Assembly: GCA_945859605.1 (NCBI GenBank)
Contig: OX243827.1
Coordinates: forward strand, 4,102,345-4,166,344
Direction: 5' to 3'
From: Lumbricus rubellus
Taxonomy: Eukaryota; Annelida; Clitellata; Crassiclitellata; Lumbricidae
Length of the DNA stretch: 64,000 nucleotides
Shown here: positions 33,901 to 47,343 of the stretch, one piece after another
Layout: each line of letters starts with the position of its first letter
Numbering within the stretch: position 1 is the stretch's first letter
Notes under the pieces: generated by a model
Told to the model about the DNA's origin: nothing
The model's database searches: none
Seen by the model: the letters and a program-made list of their open reading frames with translations, nothing else
Translations under genes and position numbers: made by a program

Positions 33901-36900
33901 TGCCGTTTTTTGACGATTCAAAGACATAACGTAGCAAAAAGTAGCAAAAAACGATTATATTAAGTCTCATCTCAAATAATTGTTATCAAATAGCCTTGAT
34001 ATTGCCAGATGATCATTATTATTACTATTTGAAAAAGAAACAGAGTACCAGCGTAGCTGAACGTCACTGAGAAGTCAATTAGCAAGATGACAATCAAATT
34101 GGTAAATAAGGAATCTGTCAGATTAATCAACAGGTCCATCAAGAACTTTGCAAAGAGACTCAAAAGAAGCTTTGACACTGGTGGTGGGCACATTGAACAC
34201 AAGTTGTGAAGCACTACCAAGTTCATTTGACAACAGTTATTTGAGATGAGACTTAATAAAAAATCGTATTTGTGCTACTTTTTGACACCCTTACTTCTTG
34301 GCTTTCGTCAAACCGACTACGACTTACATGTAACTCTTCGAAGACGCAATTCATATGGCTGGGAACTCGCCAGCAGCTGGCTAAGATTGACTTGGCTGCC
34401 CTCGCACATGAGTTTCCATTGTAACCTTCTCTACCTCGGTTCGAGACCCTGGAGTCATCTTAGACCAAGAACTCTCCTTCTCCTGTCACGAGCCTGCTAT
34501 TACCAAATTCGACAGCTGAGCGTTGTTGCTTGCTCTCCCTCGTTCACTGCATGCCTTTGTTTGCAGCCGCTTAGATTACTGCTCTTCTCTTTATGTCGGC
34601 CTCCCACAGGTCCGCCTGAACTCCTTGGTTAGGGTCCTTCGATCTGCAGCACGCTTGGTTGGTGGCATCGTGTTTCTGCCTTGATGAGGGACGACCTCCA
34701 CTGGCTCCCACTGCAGCAACGCATTGCTTATAGAGTCTCGTCAATTGCTTGAGCTCCTGGCTCAAGCTCCATCATATCTATGTGCACTTTTTACTCCGAT
34801 CTCCGTTTCTCTGGGCCGCCGTTCGCTGCGGTCAGCTGCCCGCGGTGACTATCTTGTCCATTTTTGTTGCACTGCTACTATGCAGCGAAAACCATTTTTC
34901 GTGGTAGGTTCAGCTATCTGGAATGGCCTCCCTCCCACTCTTCGTTCGCTTCCCCGTGACTCTGCTGGCTCTTTTTATTCTCTTCTCAAGACTTTTCTTT
35001 TTGACCAGGCCTGGGTTGGGAGCGCCTCTGAGTAGAGATCTTGAAGAGGCACTATATAAATTTGTGATTGATTGATTGACCTTGCTAAAAAAGCCATACG
35101 AGTAATTACTAAATCCACTGTTAACTGTCATACTGGTCCAGTGGCGTGGCTAGCTTTTTCTGGGCCCGTGTGCAGGGTCCCGCATGGGCCCCCTGTTTGG
35201 CCCTGTAAGGCTAGAATCTTTTCGTTCTTGTAATCAAGATCACAAAACTAATCTACGGCATTTGCTATTAGGCCCAACAGGGCCAACACATATAATATCA
35301 CAACTCACCCAGAGAAGAACCACGAATGCTGCATTTTTTAGCAAAATATTTCAACCATCAATCAATTCCAGTCCATGATTTGCAATTTGCACACCAAAAG
35401 GATATAATCATCAATTTTCATAGTATTTTCAATCAATCAATCAAATATTTTTATATTTTTATTTTGCAACCAGAGTATACATGAAAAGTTCACACATCTT
35501 GCACACTGGTTACAAAAAGGGAGGTCCTAAAGGAATAAAATAATCCCGCTGTCTAGGGACACCAACTAATATATCTAAAATTAAGTTAGCAATATTCTTT
35601 ACAAGTGCAAAAATTGGGGCAAACACGTGATTCCCTAGAACCCTGATTTATACCCTCAATTTGGTGTCTTCCTGATTTTAGGGTGAGAGCTGAGAAGATT
35701 TTAGAGCAGTGAGAATTTTTGAAAAATAACTGGGGGGGGGGTTCAGGCTATGATCCAAGTGGAGTTGGGTTGTGGAAAGGTGAACTATAGGCCTATGACC
35801 TTAGGAAAGACTAGTGAGGGATGAACGACCTCAAACTCTCGGGCGATTCTCACTCTGGTTGAGGGATATGTCAATTTACTACCGTTACCATATCCAGCAT
35901 GACCGGAATTTACACGAGCATGATTGTGACAAGTATGAAGTTTCTGTGGGGCACCATTTAATTGCAATATTGCAATACAGAACGTGACACATAGACTGAC
36001 ATGATCACACCCATCCTAAACGATAACATAGACCGCCTTTGACCTTTGCACAGGAAAGCTTGGGAACGAAAATCAGATGCGGGTATGATTCGTTTACTGT
36101 TCTCAACTTAATACTGAATTAGACCAATTATTATTTATTATCGTTCACACACATTAGCGTTAATTGCGCAATCAAATTTTGACCGCCATGACTCGAGACG
36201 AAAAAAAAGTTAAAGGGAATTCAGTATTGTCTTACCTGCCTGCCTGCACGGCGGTTGACAGGCGTCAGTAAAGTAGCGAAGTAGCCTCATGCAAGCATGT
36301 TCACAAAAACTACATCGTCTAATAATTCAACAATCTCTGTGGGCCCCTGGAGGTCGTAGGCCCGTGTGCTTTGCACACATTGTAGCTACGCCACTGTACT
36401 GGTCCTTTAATTGCTGAGCATAAACTTCTAAATATTAGGCAGATTACATTTGAACAGACATCTCAATTTATGTATCAATACACCAATAACCTCCTCTCTT
36501 CTTCCTTTGCTTCATTCTTCTCTCCTGCACTTCATCCTGGACTCACTATAGAGGCAACAGTGAGTATTTGCTTATTGCGGATTATGTCTATACTTTGTTA
36601 AGCATACATCATACATGTAGAATAATATTGAATTGTTCGGATCAATAAAAATATGTTTATGTCTATTGCAGCACTATCACATTTTTATTTATCGCATTTG
36701 CATAGCGCCCTTTCAAGCTCACTACTCAGAGGCGCTCCCGACTACAGAGCGGACACTGCATCGGAATTTTCACGCCGAAGAGCACGAACAATTGCAAATG
36801 AATTGCTCAACGTGACGACTTGAGAGGATGGATTCGAACCTGGAACCCACCGGGTCCAAGGCGAACACCACTACACCACCGCCCGCACCCCGCACAATGC

Positions 36901-39900
36901 ACTCTGTAACGCATCCTTCGTAGGTCGCTTCTTCGTGTGAGCCTGGTGATTAGTCAAGCAGCCTAGTCAATATCCTTACTTACTTAGACTTAGTTCCTCC
37001 TGTTCCGATCGGAGCATTGGTCAACAAGTCTTCGCCACTCCATACGGTCACCAGCTACCTCCTCCGCCTCGTCCCAATCCAGTACCATCTTCTCCAGATC
37101 TTCCTTAAATGTACGTCTCCAGGTGTTTCTTGGTCTGTCTCTTCTTCGCTTTCCCCCGTCCGGAACCCATGTTATCGCCGTCTTCGCAATCCTCTCTTTT
37201 GGTAGTCTAAGAATGTGCTCAGCCAACTTCCCTCTTCTCTCCATGATGACATACTCCAGGTCTCTTGCTCCCGCCAATTTCAACACCTCCTCATTTCTGA
37301 TGTGATCTCTCCATGAGATGCCCAGGATGAATCGTAGGCACCTCCGGTGGAAGACATTTAATTGTTTTGTTATCTTCGCCGTTGTTTTCCATGTTTCACT
37401 TGCATATAATACCACAGGCAGCACCAACGACGAATACAGTCGGATCTTCGTGTCACTATGTATCGCTCCTGATTTCCACACTGTTCTCATTCTTTGGAAG
37501 ACCGCAGCTGCTTTACCAATTCTTGTCCTTACATCCACCTCTATTCCTCCATCCCTTTCCATATAGCTGCCCAGATATGGAAAGTTGTTGACATACTCTA
37601 TGTTTGTTTTCCTGTCCGATTTTGATGTTCGGATGTTCACTGTCGCCGATTATTTATCATAGCTTTAGTCTTTGCACTGCTGATGTGTAACCCCACTCCT
37701 TCCCCCAGCTCTTGTAATCTCGTAGTCATCCGCTGCATATCCATGTGTGTTTCACTTAACAGTGCTATGTCATCCGCAAAGTCCAGATCCTTCAACCTAC
37801 CCTGATCCCAACCAATGCCAGCCGTAGTATTATCCATCGCTCTATTCATGATGTAATCGATGACAAGAGCAAATAGGAATGGAGACAGCACGCAGCCCTG
37901 TCGCACTCCTGTTTCTATCTGGAACATTATCGTGTTGCCATTCTCTGTTCTGATGCAACAACTTGCGTCGTGATAGAGAGCTCTGAAGATGCTGATGTAC
38001 TTTTCAATATCCAGTACCAGTAAACCATGAGTAGGTGGGCACGCAAAAGTTTTTTTAAAGAGGAGGAGATTAGACGCACCATGGATATCGCTAGAAGATT
38101 GTTCCAAACATTTGGACCAGCTATCTTAATTGAGAACTAGCGAGTGTTGGTGTGAGCAAATGTCGGTCTATAGTTGGATAGTTTTCTTGAAGGTATGGCT
38201 ACAAAACTCCCTAATCTCTACAATCTGAATTCATGTCACCTGCAACTTTACCACCTCTTTGTTTAGGTCTATCAGCTGTGCATCTGCATTTGAGCTGTTT
38301 AGGCCTATGTCTTTAACGGCTCTCCGGTGCAAGCGTAAAAGAGACCAGACCAAAATAACTATATTCACCTCTATTTCTTTGAAGCATAAATTCGATTGTC
38401 AATGTGGCAGTAATAGCCTCATGATTTTTTCCATTCAGATTGGAAGATGTTTCTGATATCATCGTTGGATTGTGCCAGGAGCATCCCAGGGTGCATAGAG
38501 ATCTCTTTGATTGCATCCAATTTTACACTCTGTTACAAAATCGAGAGCTTTTGCATCAATTTCAGTGTGGAAGTACTGTGGAATTCTACATCGAAACCAT
38601 ATATTCATGCATTGGCGACAAGGATGTGATGACATTTCCGGCTAAAATATTGCTTTTCACAGAAGATATACCGGTATTGCCAGATGATATCCGTGGATTA
38701 GTTGACAAAATAGACTGCTACCAGATGATACCGTACCATGATTACCCTGGATTTGTTAAACTACAACGATTGGGCAATATGACATATAATTGGGACTGCA
38801 AAAAATTCTATTGTCAAAATGCCAGCAAATTACAATATTTGACTGCAAGCAGCAACCCCTTAAGATTAATTGGTGGAAATCCTATTGAAGAACCAGAAGT
38901 GTTCGGTCCAGCGGTTAAGATCATTGACATCAACACTGACTCAGTTCCTTGCTACTGGTGTCCACAGTGGCCAAAAGAGGCTCAGAGTTGGCTTTATCGG
39001 CAAAGATTTTATGGATGGCCAACCACTGACAACATCAATGAAATAATACAAAGTGGCTGTCACGTCGTATTTGCCAAGCATCCTGCCTGTAGAGACGATC
39101 GATTCCAGTGGAGGCTGTCATTTTCCGGAGCAGAGTCGTATTTAATTCAGAGTTGGATTCCAGTTCAGCAGATTGTCTATCATATGCTCAGATTCATTGC
39201 CAAGAGAGAACTAATCAAAAAGAATTGTGTAAAGGAAGACGAGGTTCTCTCAACATACCATTTTAAAACATTGATGATGTGGCGCTGTGAAGAGATGCCA
39301 TCTGAGTTTTGGAGTTTCTTGCCTGTTATTAATATATGTTGTTGTTTATTGCGACGGCTCTCAGAGTGGCTGAGTAAAAGATTTTGTCCGAATTATTTTA
39401 TTTCTGAGGCAAATTTATTTCACGAAGGCATGAACCAGATAATAATTGATGAAACGATTGAGCGTTTAAATGAGTTCTGCAATTTTAGCAATCTTAGTGA
39501 TTGGTTTGCGGTGAAATACATATTGCCAATTTTTGAGAGGGTTCTCACTGTTGACGATACAATGAAGGATGTAGTGATAGATGCAGGATATGGCATGCAA
39601 CGAATCTTGGAAAGTATGGATGCTGATAAACTTGTGAATTTTGACTTTCAATTCTCAATGGGATTCTGGCATTGTTTTGATTGTGCGTTTACTCGATTCC
39701 AAAGGGACAAACCTTGTACGTTCCAAATCTTTATAAGCGGACTTTGTTTTTCAAGGAATCACAGGAGGGAAACATTGGATGATGATGATGATGATAATGA
39801 CCGATTATGTTTTAGAGACCACGTCGTGTTTCGACCCTGTTTAGAGTTCGCATCGAGATTTCCACAATTTGGAAAAGTGATATTCATTATGTTTGCCGTC

Positions 39901-42900
39901 AATGGTTTTGAATTGAAGCAAGGTGCATACTACGATGGTGAACTATTCACAGAATTTGTCAGAGACGTTTCATGGCATCCGAAAGTCTTAAATTCAAAGC
40001 ATCATAACTTTCCAAAACCAAGTAATGGAAAGCTCAGTAGAAGTGTAGTACAGTTCCTGAGAGCTCAAGAACTCATGGAAAACTTAACTGGGTTAAATAG
40101 CCCACAAGAATTTAAGCTGCTGTCTCAGTTGTGCAAAGGTCTTCTTAGAAATGTGATATGCTGTGACGACTTACAGCTCAGTATCAGAAATGTGGCTTTG
40201 GTCTACATGGCTGGGCTTTACTTTGCTGAATCTGATGACGAGAGTGCAATAGACGTCTCTTCGAAACTCTTCAGCATTGAATCACTTGTTCGCAACGATG
40301 CTAGTGATGGCAAATATATGTTAGAAGAGAAAGAGAAGAAGCGAAAAGAAACGCTGAATGCAGTACGGTTGTTTTGTATTGATTACGTCATCGGAATCAT
40401 TGGATTCTGTCTGCTTTTCAGACAGCTTATAAATAATGTATCATACAGAAGGGGACAGTATGGTTTTGAAATGTGTCTTTTACCAGAAGATTATTCTCAC
40501 TTCTTGACAGTTTCATCAGATGAACGATGGCTTGAGGTTGTTAATCAACTAGGTTACACTTTGCAAGTGCCAACATTTCATTTATCTGAATTGCATAACG
40601 AAATTGCCATAGACCTCTGTTCGACAATTCTCAACACGGAAACACCTGGTCATTCTGATGACAAAGGCAATGACGAGGAGGAGGACGACGAGCTCGAAGA
40701 GAATGAGAAAAAAAACCTGAAAGCACAATGTTTGCTCCGTTTTTCTGAATCGGGTAACATTATTGAAATAGACCTATCTTCGTTAATTTTCACCAATCAA
40801 CCACCTACCGGTACTCGTAACGAGGTGGAGGAAACGAAGCGGGTGCGAGAAACGATGAATGCAGGATGTTTGCTTTACATTGACGATATCGCAACAATTA
40901 TTGGATTCTGTTTGATTTTCAGGCGTATTCGAGATGATTTTCAGTACAACAAAAGACGTTATTTTCTTGATTTGCGTATCACACCAGAGGTTTTCGCTCA
41001 ATACTTAATAACTTCTTCATACGAAAGAAAACCCGAAGCTTTCCGACAAAGATGCGATTTGCAACCAACAACATTTCCGATGGATAAAATGTTGATGACC
41101 ATGACAAATCGAAAGAAATCTTCCGTTTTATCAAAGTCAATAGGCGATGCTGTCTGCTTTTATCAAAGAACCGATCCAATTATCGAATCAGAATCGACCA
41201 ATAAAATCTCTTTTCTCAACGAATACGACATTGTGCAATTACTCATGGAATATTCCTTGGAATCTATGGCATCATTTTATAGTGATATCTCAATAGACTT
41301 TACCATTCACTGCAGTCCGGTTGACTGCTACCGTGCTGCGTATCTATACAAGTGTCGTAAATATCCTGAAGTCTTGCAATTGTGTAAAGAAATTTTCGAG
41401 GAGCCTGATCTGCAGAGGGACTTGGAGTTATATACATTTGCAAATGTAATGGTCTTGCCACCGCTTGACATTTACTTCGACAGAGACATTCAATGTTTGC
41501 TTGGATTGCATACACTTGTTAACTACCTATCGCCTCAGAACGATGATTTGTGCAAGCTAGAAGGCCAAAATGAGCTGACATTTCAACAGTGTTTTGCCCA
41601 ATATGTTTACTCAAAAAAGTTAGCACTTTCACCAATTCTTCTCGTGCCATACTCTCTGAAATCTCATTATTTTCTTAGAAGACATTTCCTTGCAAGATAT
41701 TTGAAAGTGAGATGTCTGATTGACTGTAGCAGTCATTCGCATTCAGAAGTATTATCTGAGTTTAAGAAACTGAAAAGCCATCTTCCGTTTGAACACATCA
41801 TTTGTAGCTTTCTTCAGCAAAAGACTTCCATAACACTGGCTCAAAATACGTGAACGCATCGAATACAAAGTCCTATCACTCACTTACAATAAACTCCAAT
41901 CATCCCAGCCATTCTACCTTCGTCAGCTGTTCACCATAGAGCCACTTCGTTCAACACGCTCCTCATCCTCCATTACACTGCTTCGCCCTCCCATCACTTC
42001 ATCACTGAAATTCGCAAACTGCTCCATAGTGTTGTTGAGTTGACTATGGCCTCTTTTTTATGATTTGTCTGCGAAATTGTTGCAGAATCATCCGATTATG
42101 TGAATAGAAATATATACTACTCAAATACGTTGAGGTGGAGCACTGCATGCTCATCAACATCACAATAATATTATACGCTTAGAATGTCTAGACGCAGTTT
42201 GTGCTGTATTATAGAGGAATTGTCTTTGCTAACCACTAAGTCTTGTTAGGCCTACTGATGAAAGCAACTTCTAAAAATAGCACACCCACTGTCACTCAGG
42301 CTAAAGTAAAGAAGTTCTCCAAATAACAGAGTTTCAACCACGTAACCACAGAACTGTAAGGTATGTATCTTCACCACAATGTTCAATCAATTACCAAGCT
42401 TATGTTTCCAACTGTCACTTACCCCTTTCACATCTGTCTCCCTCATAACCTGGATGACAGTGACAGGTAAACCCTCCTCCTGCTCCTCCTCCTCCTCCTC
42501 CTGCTCCTCCTCCTCCTCCGTTGGCCTGGATCTGGCAAACTCCACCTGATCCGCATGGTCGTGACGCACAGCCAGAATCTAGAATTCTGTCTTCACAAAA
42601 GACACCTAATGAAAAATAAACAGACGGAATAATAAAACAATCTTAAAGCAGATATTGCAGAAGGTAAATAAAATTAGTGAAAAAATAATTGTAAACGAAT
42701 GAAATGATTTAGATTGAATTAAACAAGTCAAATAAATAAAATTGAAGAAATTATTCTAATTTTCTGACTTCATATGCGTAGTAATAAACAGTAGTTTTAA
42801 ATAAACAAGAAAAATGATTAAATGTATGAATGAATTGATTTAGAAATGTATAAAGTTCTGTGGATGACTGAAACAGTCAAATGAATTAATTGCTTCACAC

Positions 42901-45900
42901 AAATACATTGATTGAAAAACCAGAAAAAATGACATAAATCAATCCTAACCTAAATTATCGTTATTTTCATTTAAGATATTAAAACACTATCATAAACTTG
43001 TGCTAAACGCAAATGGATAAACAAAGGAATTGAAGACAATAATAATGACTTACCTGAGAATCCTGTTAGGCATCTACATTTAAAGTTGGCGCCATTGTCT
43101 GTCTCCAGACAAATGCCTCCGTTAAGACAAGGAAAACTGCTGCACAACGACGTTCCACAGTTGCCTACAAACGCAAGAAAACAACGACTCAACTCAGTAC
43201 AACATAAATAAGAATAACCAACATAACACAATAACAACTCATTTCATTTAAATTACACTCACCAACATTAACTCACCTATTAACTCATTTTAATCACGTT
43301 ATACTCAACAACATTAACTCATTTTTAATCAGATAAGACTCACTTAAATCAACTCGTTTTAATCAGATTAAACTCATCGAAATCAACTCGTTTTTAATCA
43401 GATAAGACTCACTGACATTAACTCGTTTTTAATCAGATAAGACTCACTTAAATCAACTCGTTTTAATCAGATTAAACTCATCGAAATCAACTCGTTTTTA
43501 ATCAGATAAGACTCACTTAATCACATTATACTCACCGACATTAACTCGCTTTTAATCAGATAAGACTCACTGACATTAACTCGTTTTTGATCAGATAAGA
43601 CTCACTGACATTAACTCATTTTAATTTCACTAACTCACTGACATTAACTCGTTTTATAACTCGATTTATACTCACCAACATTAACTCGCTTTTCGATGTC
43701 AGCCGACAGATCACTGGTCAGATCGTAAGTAACAGTTTGCTCCAAACTCCTTAAGGTAAGAGATTCAATGCAGCCAACAAAACCAATTCCAATGCCAACA
43801 TTCTTCTTCAACCTAAACAGATTGATGAAATAATACATCCTCTATTGTAACAAGACCCATTTACACTCAACTTTCATGTCTCTCTCAGATATAAAAAGCA
43901 GAACCAGCAGCCATTGTAAAGAAATGTATCTTATAATGGATTCAATAGACACCAACAGCTAACGTAGCCTATGCATAAAAGTGCTGCTTACGTTGACCTC
44001 ATAAAGTTAAAGTCATTAAGACTAAATTTACTTAAAAATTAAAATTAGCAGTACAACGAAAATGCTTGATGCCCTTGCCAAAAGCAAACTTCTTATCAAA
44101 TCTTAGTGTAGACATGTCTAAACAGTGTGAGAAAGTAAAGTGACAGTGTTGAATATCATGGACCAATAAAAGCAAACTATGCACAATTGCATATGCACAT
44201 GTCATGCAGTCAGTTGCTTTTGTCGTCCAGACTCATAGAACATGGACGCAGTTATCATCAGAGCAAATGCTTGAGTAAAATACTATTTTCCAGACAATTG
44301 TCATTACAGCCAAATGTCATTACTAGGATTGAGAAACGCTCATGATATTGATTATTAATAAATATATTAATAAATTATTTAAAAATAAGAAAGAATTGAA
44401 GAAATGGATGTTTATAATGGTGGCTCCAAATGGTTTAAATAAATTATTTAAACAATGAGGTGAAATGATTGAAGAAAAGTATGTTTACGTTTCTTCAGAA
44501 GCAGCTGAATATCCGAGATAGACTGGTGTGTTGAGATTCAGTGACCTCAGTTGACCTGGACTCGTTCCAGAAACCTCCGTTCCTCCATCGAGTCTCAACG
44601 ATCCATATCGACCCGTTCGTTTCGCTGTCACCCTGTGAAACCTGCCGAGCTGAACGCGGTTGACGGACTTCAGCAAGACCTGACCACTGCCAAGGTCATA
44701 CCTAAGAACACACAGACACAAAGGTCAAGATCTATGATTTAGTCCAATCAAATGCCTTCTACCCTCCTCTTCCTTCTCATCCACCTCCTCCTCCTCCCTC
44801 TTCCTCGTCCTCCTCCACCAAAAGGACCGCTGTCATCTAAACTATGGTAAGAGTAAGAAACTAGGGCTGTTGATTTAATCGCGTTAACGCGTGCGATGAA
44901 CGCGTTGAAAAAAATTGCGATTAAAAATTTTAACGCATTAATCGCACGCGTTAATTAGATCTGATTAAAATAGAATCAGAGGCAGAAAAACTCGTTTTAA
45001 ACGGAAAACTCATACTTAAAACTAGTGATACATTCTTTGACAAAATTCCAAAAAGAATTTGAGTATTATCCTAGCACTAGCAATTTCTCAATTATCGCCT
45101 GCATGCGAACCAAAACATGCGTTAAACGCCAACGATGAGCCGTCGACATCGGCCGCATCGCATCGTCGACTAAGGTTGTTTTATCACCCCGCCAGACTAC
45201 GTTGATTGAACTCCAGGAGATGGCAAGACAAATGGATCCAGGTTTCAAATGATAAATGTTAACAGAAGAACAACTGAGACGAGGTTTGGCAAGAACCGCA
45301 ACCTCTTGTGAAAAATTGTGACTAAATAATGAGGTTCAATATATAGTAGACTTACTATTATCAATTAACAAGAGCATCCCTTGAACCGACCAATGTAAAT
45401 AAACTGGTCTGCATATACAATTAGCTGAATAAATAATTAATTTTGATGGTCAGAAAACGGTTGTCTAATTTTCACATTTAGGCCTATATTATTTTAATTA
45501 AAGGTGGCTCAAATGAAAAAATTAACGAATTTTGAGCAGTTGACTGGTTTGAACAGTGTTTCAATTCTGTCTGTCATAAAAAAACTGTTCAATAAACTAA
45601 ATGCAGAAATTCAATAGGCCTAAGCCAAAGGTTATTAAATATGTTTGCAATAGAAAGAATGCATTCAGTCATTAAAATTATATGCTCAGGGGTCTTTAGA
45701 AAATAGCAAAATTAATATATTTGACGGAAATGTATTGCGATTAATTTGCTGTTAATTGCGATAAAAAAAATTAATCGTGCGATTAATTTCGATTAAAATT
45801 TTTAATCGAACAACAGCCCTATAAGAAACTGAACAGATAAAATCATAAGAGTTCTGTTCCATAGCAACTGCCATTGTAAGAATTGTAAATCTCATCTGTT

Positions 45901-46857
45901 ACCTCTTTGCAAAGCATTTTATATTACAAGGATTTATATGCTGCTCCTTCAAGATCACTAATCTGGAGCGAATAATTAAATTCATCTTTTTCTGGTAGGG
46001 TACGTTATGGAATCTAACATATTGACTGCATATAACCAGAAACCAAAAATTAAAAAACAACGAAGATAATGAAACATGTAACAACAATTGCATCAATGCA
46101 AAACAATCCAGCATTTGTGTGTCCCTAAAACAGTAAGTGATGATAATAATGATGATGATGACGACGATGATGATGATGATGATGTTGTTGTTGCCTGAAT
46201 TCGATGAATCCATCCTTGAGTGCGACAGAGATGAAGTCGTTTCCTCCGGTGAGAAACTGAGCGACGTAGAAGAGAATTCCATCTTCGCGTTGGGCTTGAA
46301 AATTCATCTCAATCGAAAGATCACGACTTCCATGGATGAACTTGCTCAACTCAAGATAGGAATGTCCAGAAAATGATGGAATCACCTTTCGAACCGCTGT
46401 ACAACCAAAACAACAATTGTGCAATGCGTCATAATAATACTGCTAAGCTATCATGTTGGCTATTAAAAGAACGATGCAACAGAGGTCATTAGATTGATGC
46501 ATACGAATGTAGTTATATACTTAAAACAAAACATATGTTAAATCTCTCCATTCTGCACCATATGTATAAAAATCAAATTCAGGACAGCACGATATTCCAG
46601 TCAGAGATCTTACCACACAGCATGAATATGAAAAATAAATTACGATTAGATAATTCTGCTGTTGCCATAGTAACCACCTATGCAGGACAGTCTGTCGGAA
46701 CTCGGTTTCCATGACGACCGGCACGAACAGATGCCTTTCTCACAGAAGCTGTTGGCAACCGAACAGCTGCGATCACCTTGACAACCGTCTCCAAGCATTC
46801 CTACACAACATCATCCAGTCATTCAACACATCATACAATACATATATATATATATAT

Positions 46858-46888
<31 letters not shown>

Positions 46889-47123
46889 CATATAAAATAT
46901 CATTCGTAAAAGTCATGTTTTATTTTTTATCAGACATAATTAATAGAAAGAATATAAATTTACAATTTTTTATCAGACATAGCTAATAGAAAATTATAAC
47001 TTGTATGAAACTTGGGTTGAATATTAAAGCGTAATTTTTTATAAATGATCAAATAGCTGGGAGATGACTTTTTGACGTCCCTCGTTGTTAAATGACTGGT
47101 GTAATGAACTGAGGAGAGAAGCA

Positions 47124-47155
<32 letters not shown>

Positions 47156-47295
47156 GATGATGAAGATGATGATGATGATGATGATGATGAAGATGATGAT
47201 GATTGAATAAGAAATCAAGATGAACAAACCATAAACAAAGGCATCGTCTGGTGGATAGTCGAGAGACAGACCAATTGGTTTGCGATGATGATGAA

Positions 47296-47343
<48 letters not shown>

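Noticed and set aside
47039..47230. Possible CRISPR-like or protein-coding array in GAT repeats
   Set aside because: Pure microsatellite in a eukaryotic intron with no spacer structure. No CRISPR array is expected or seen anywhere in the window.
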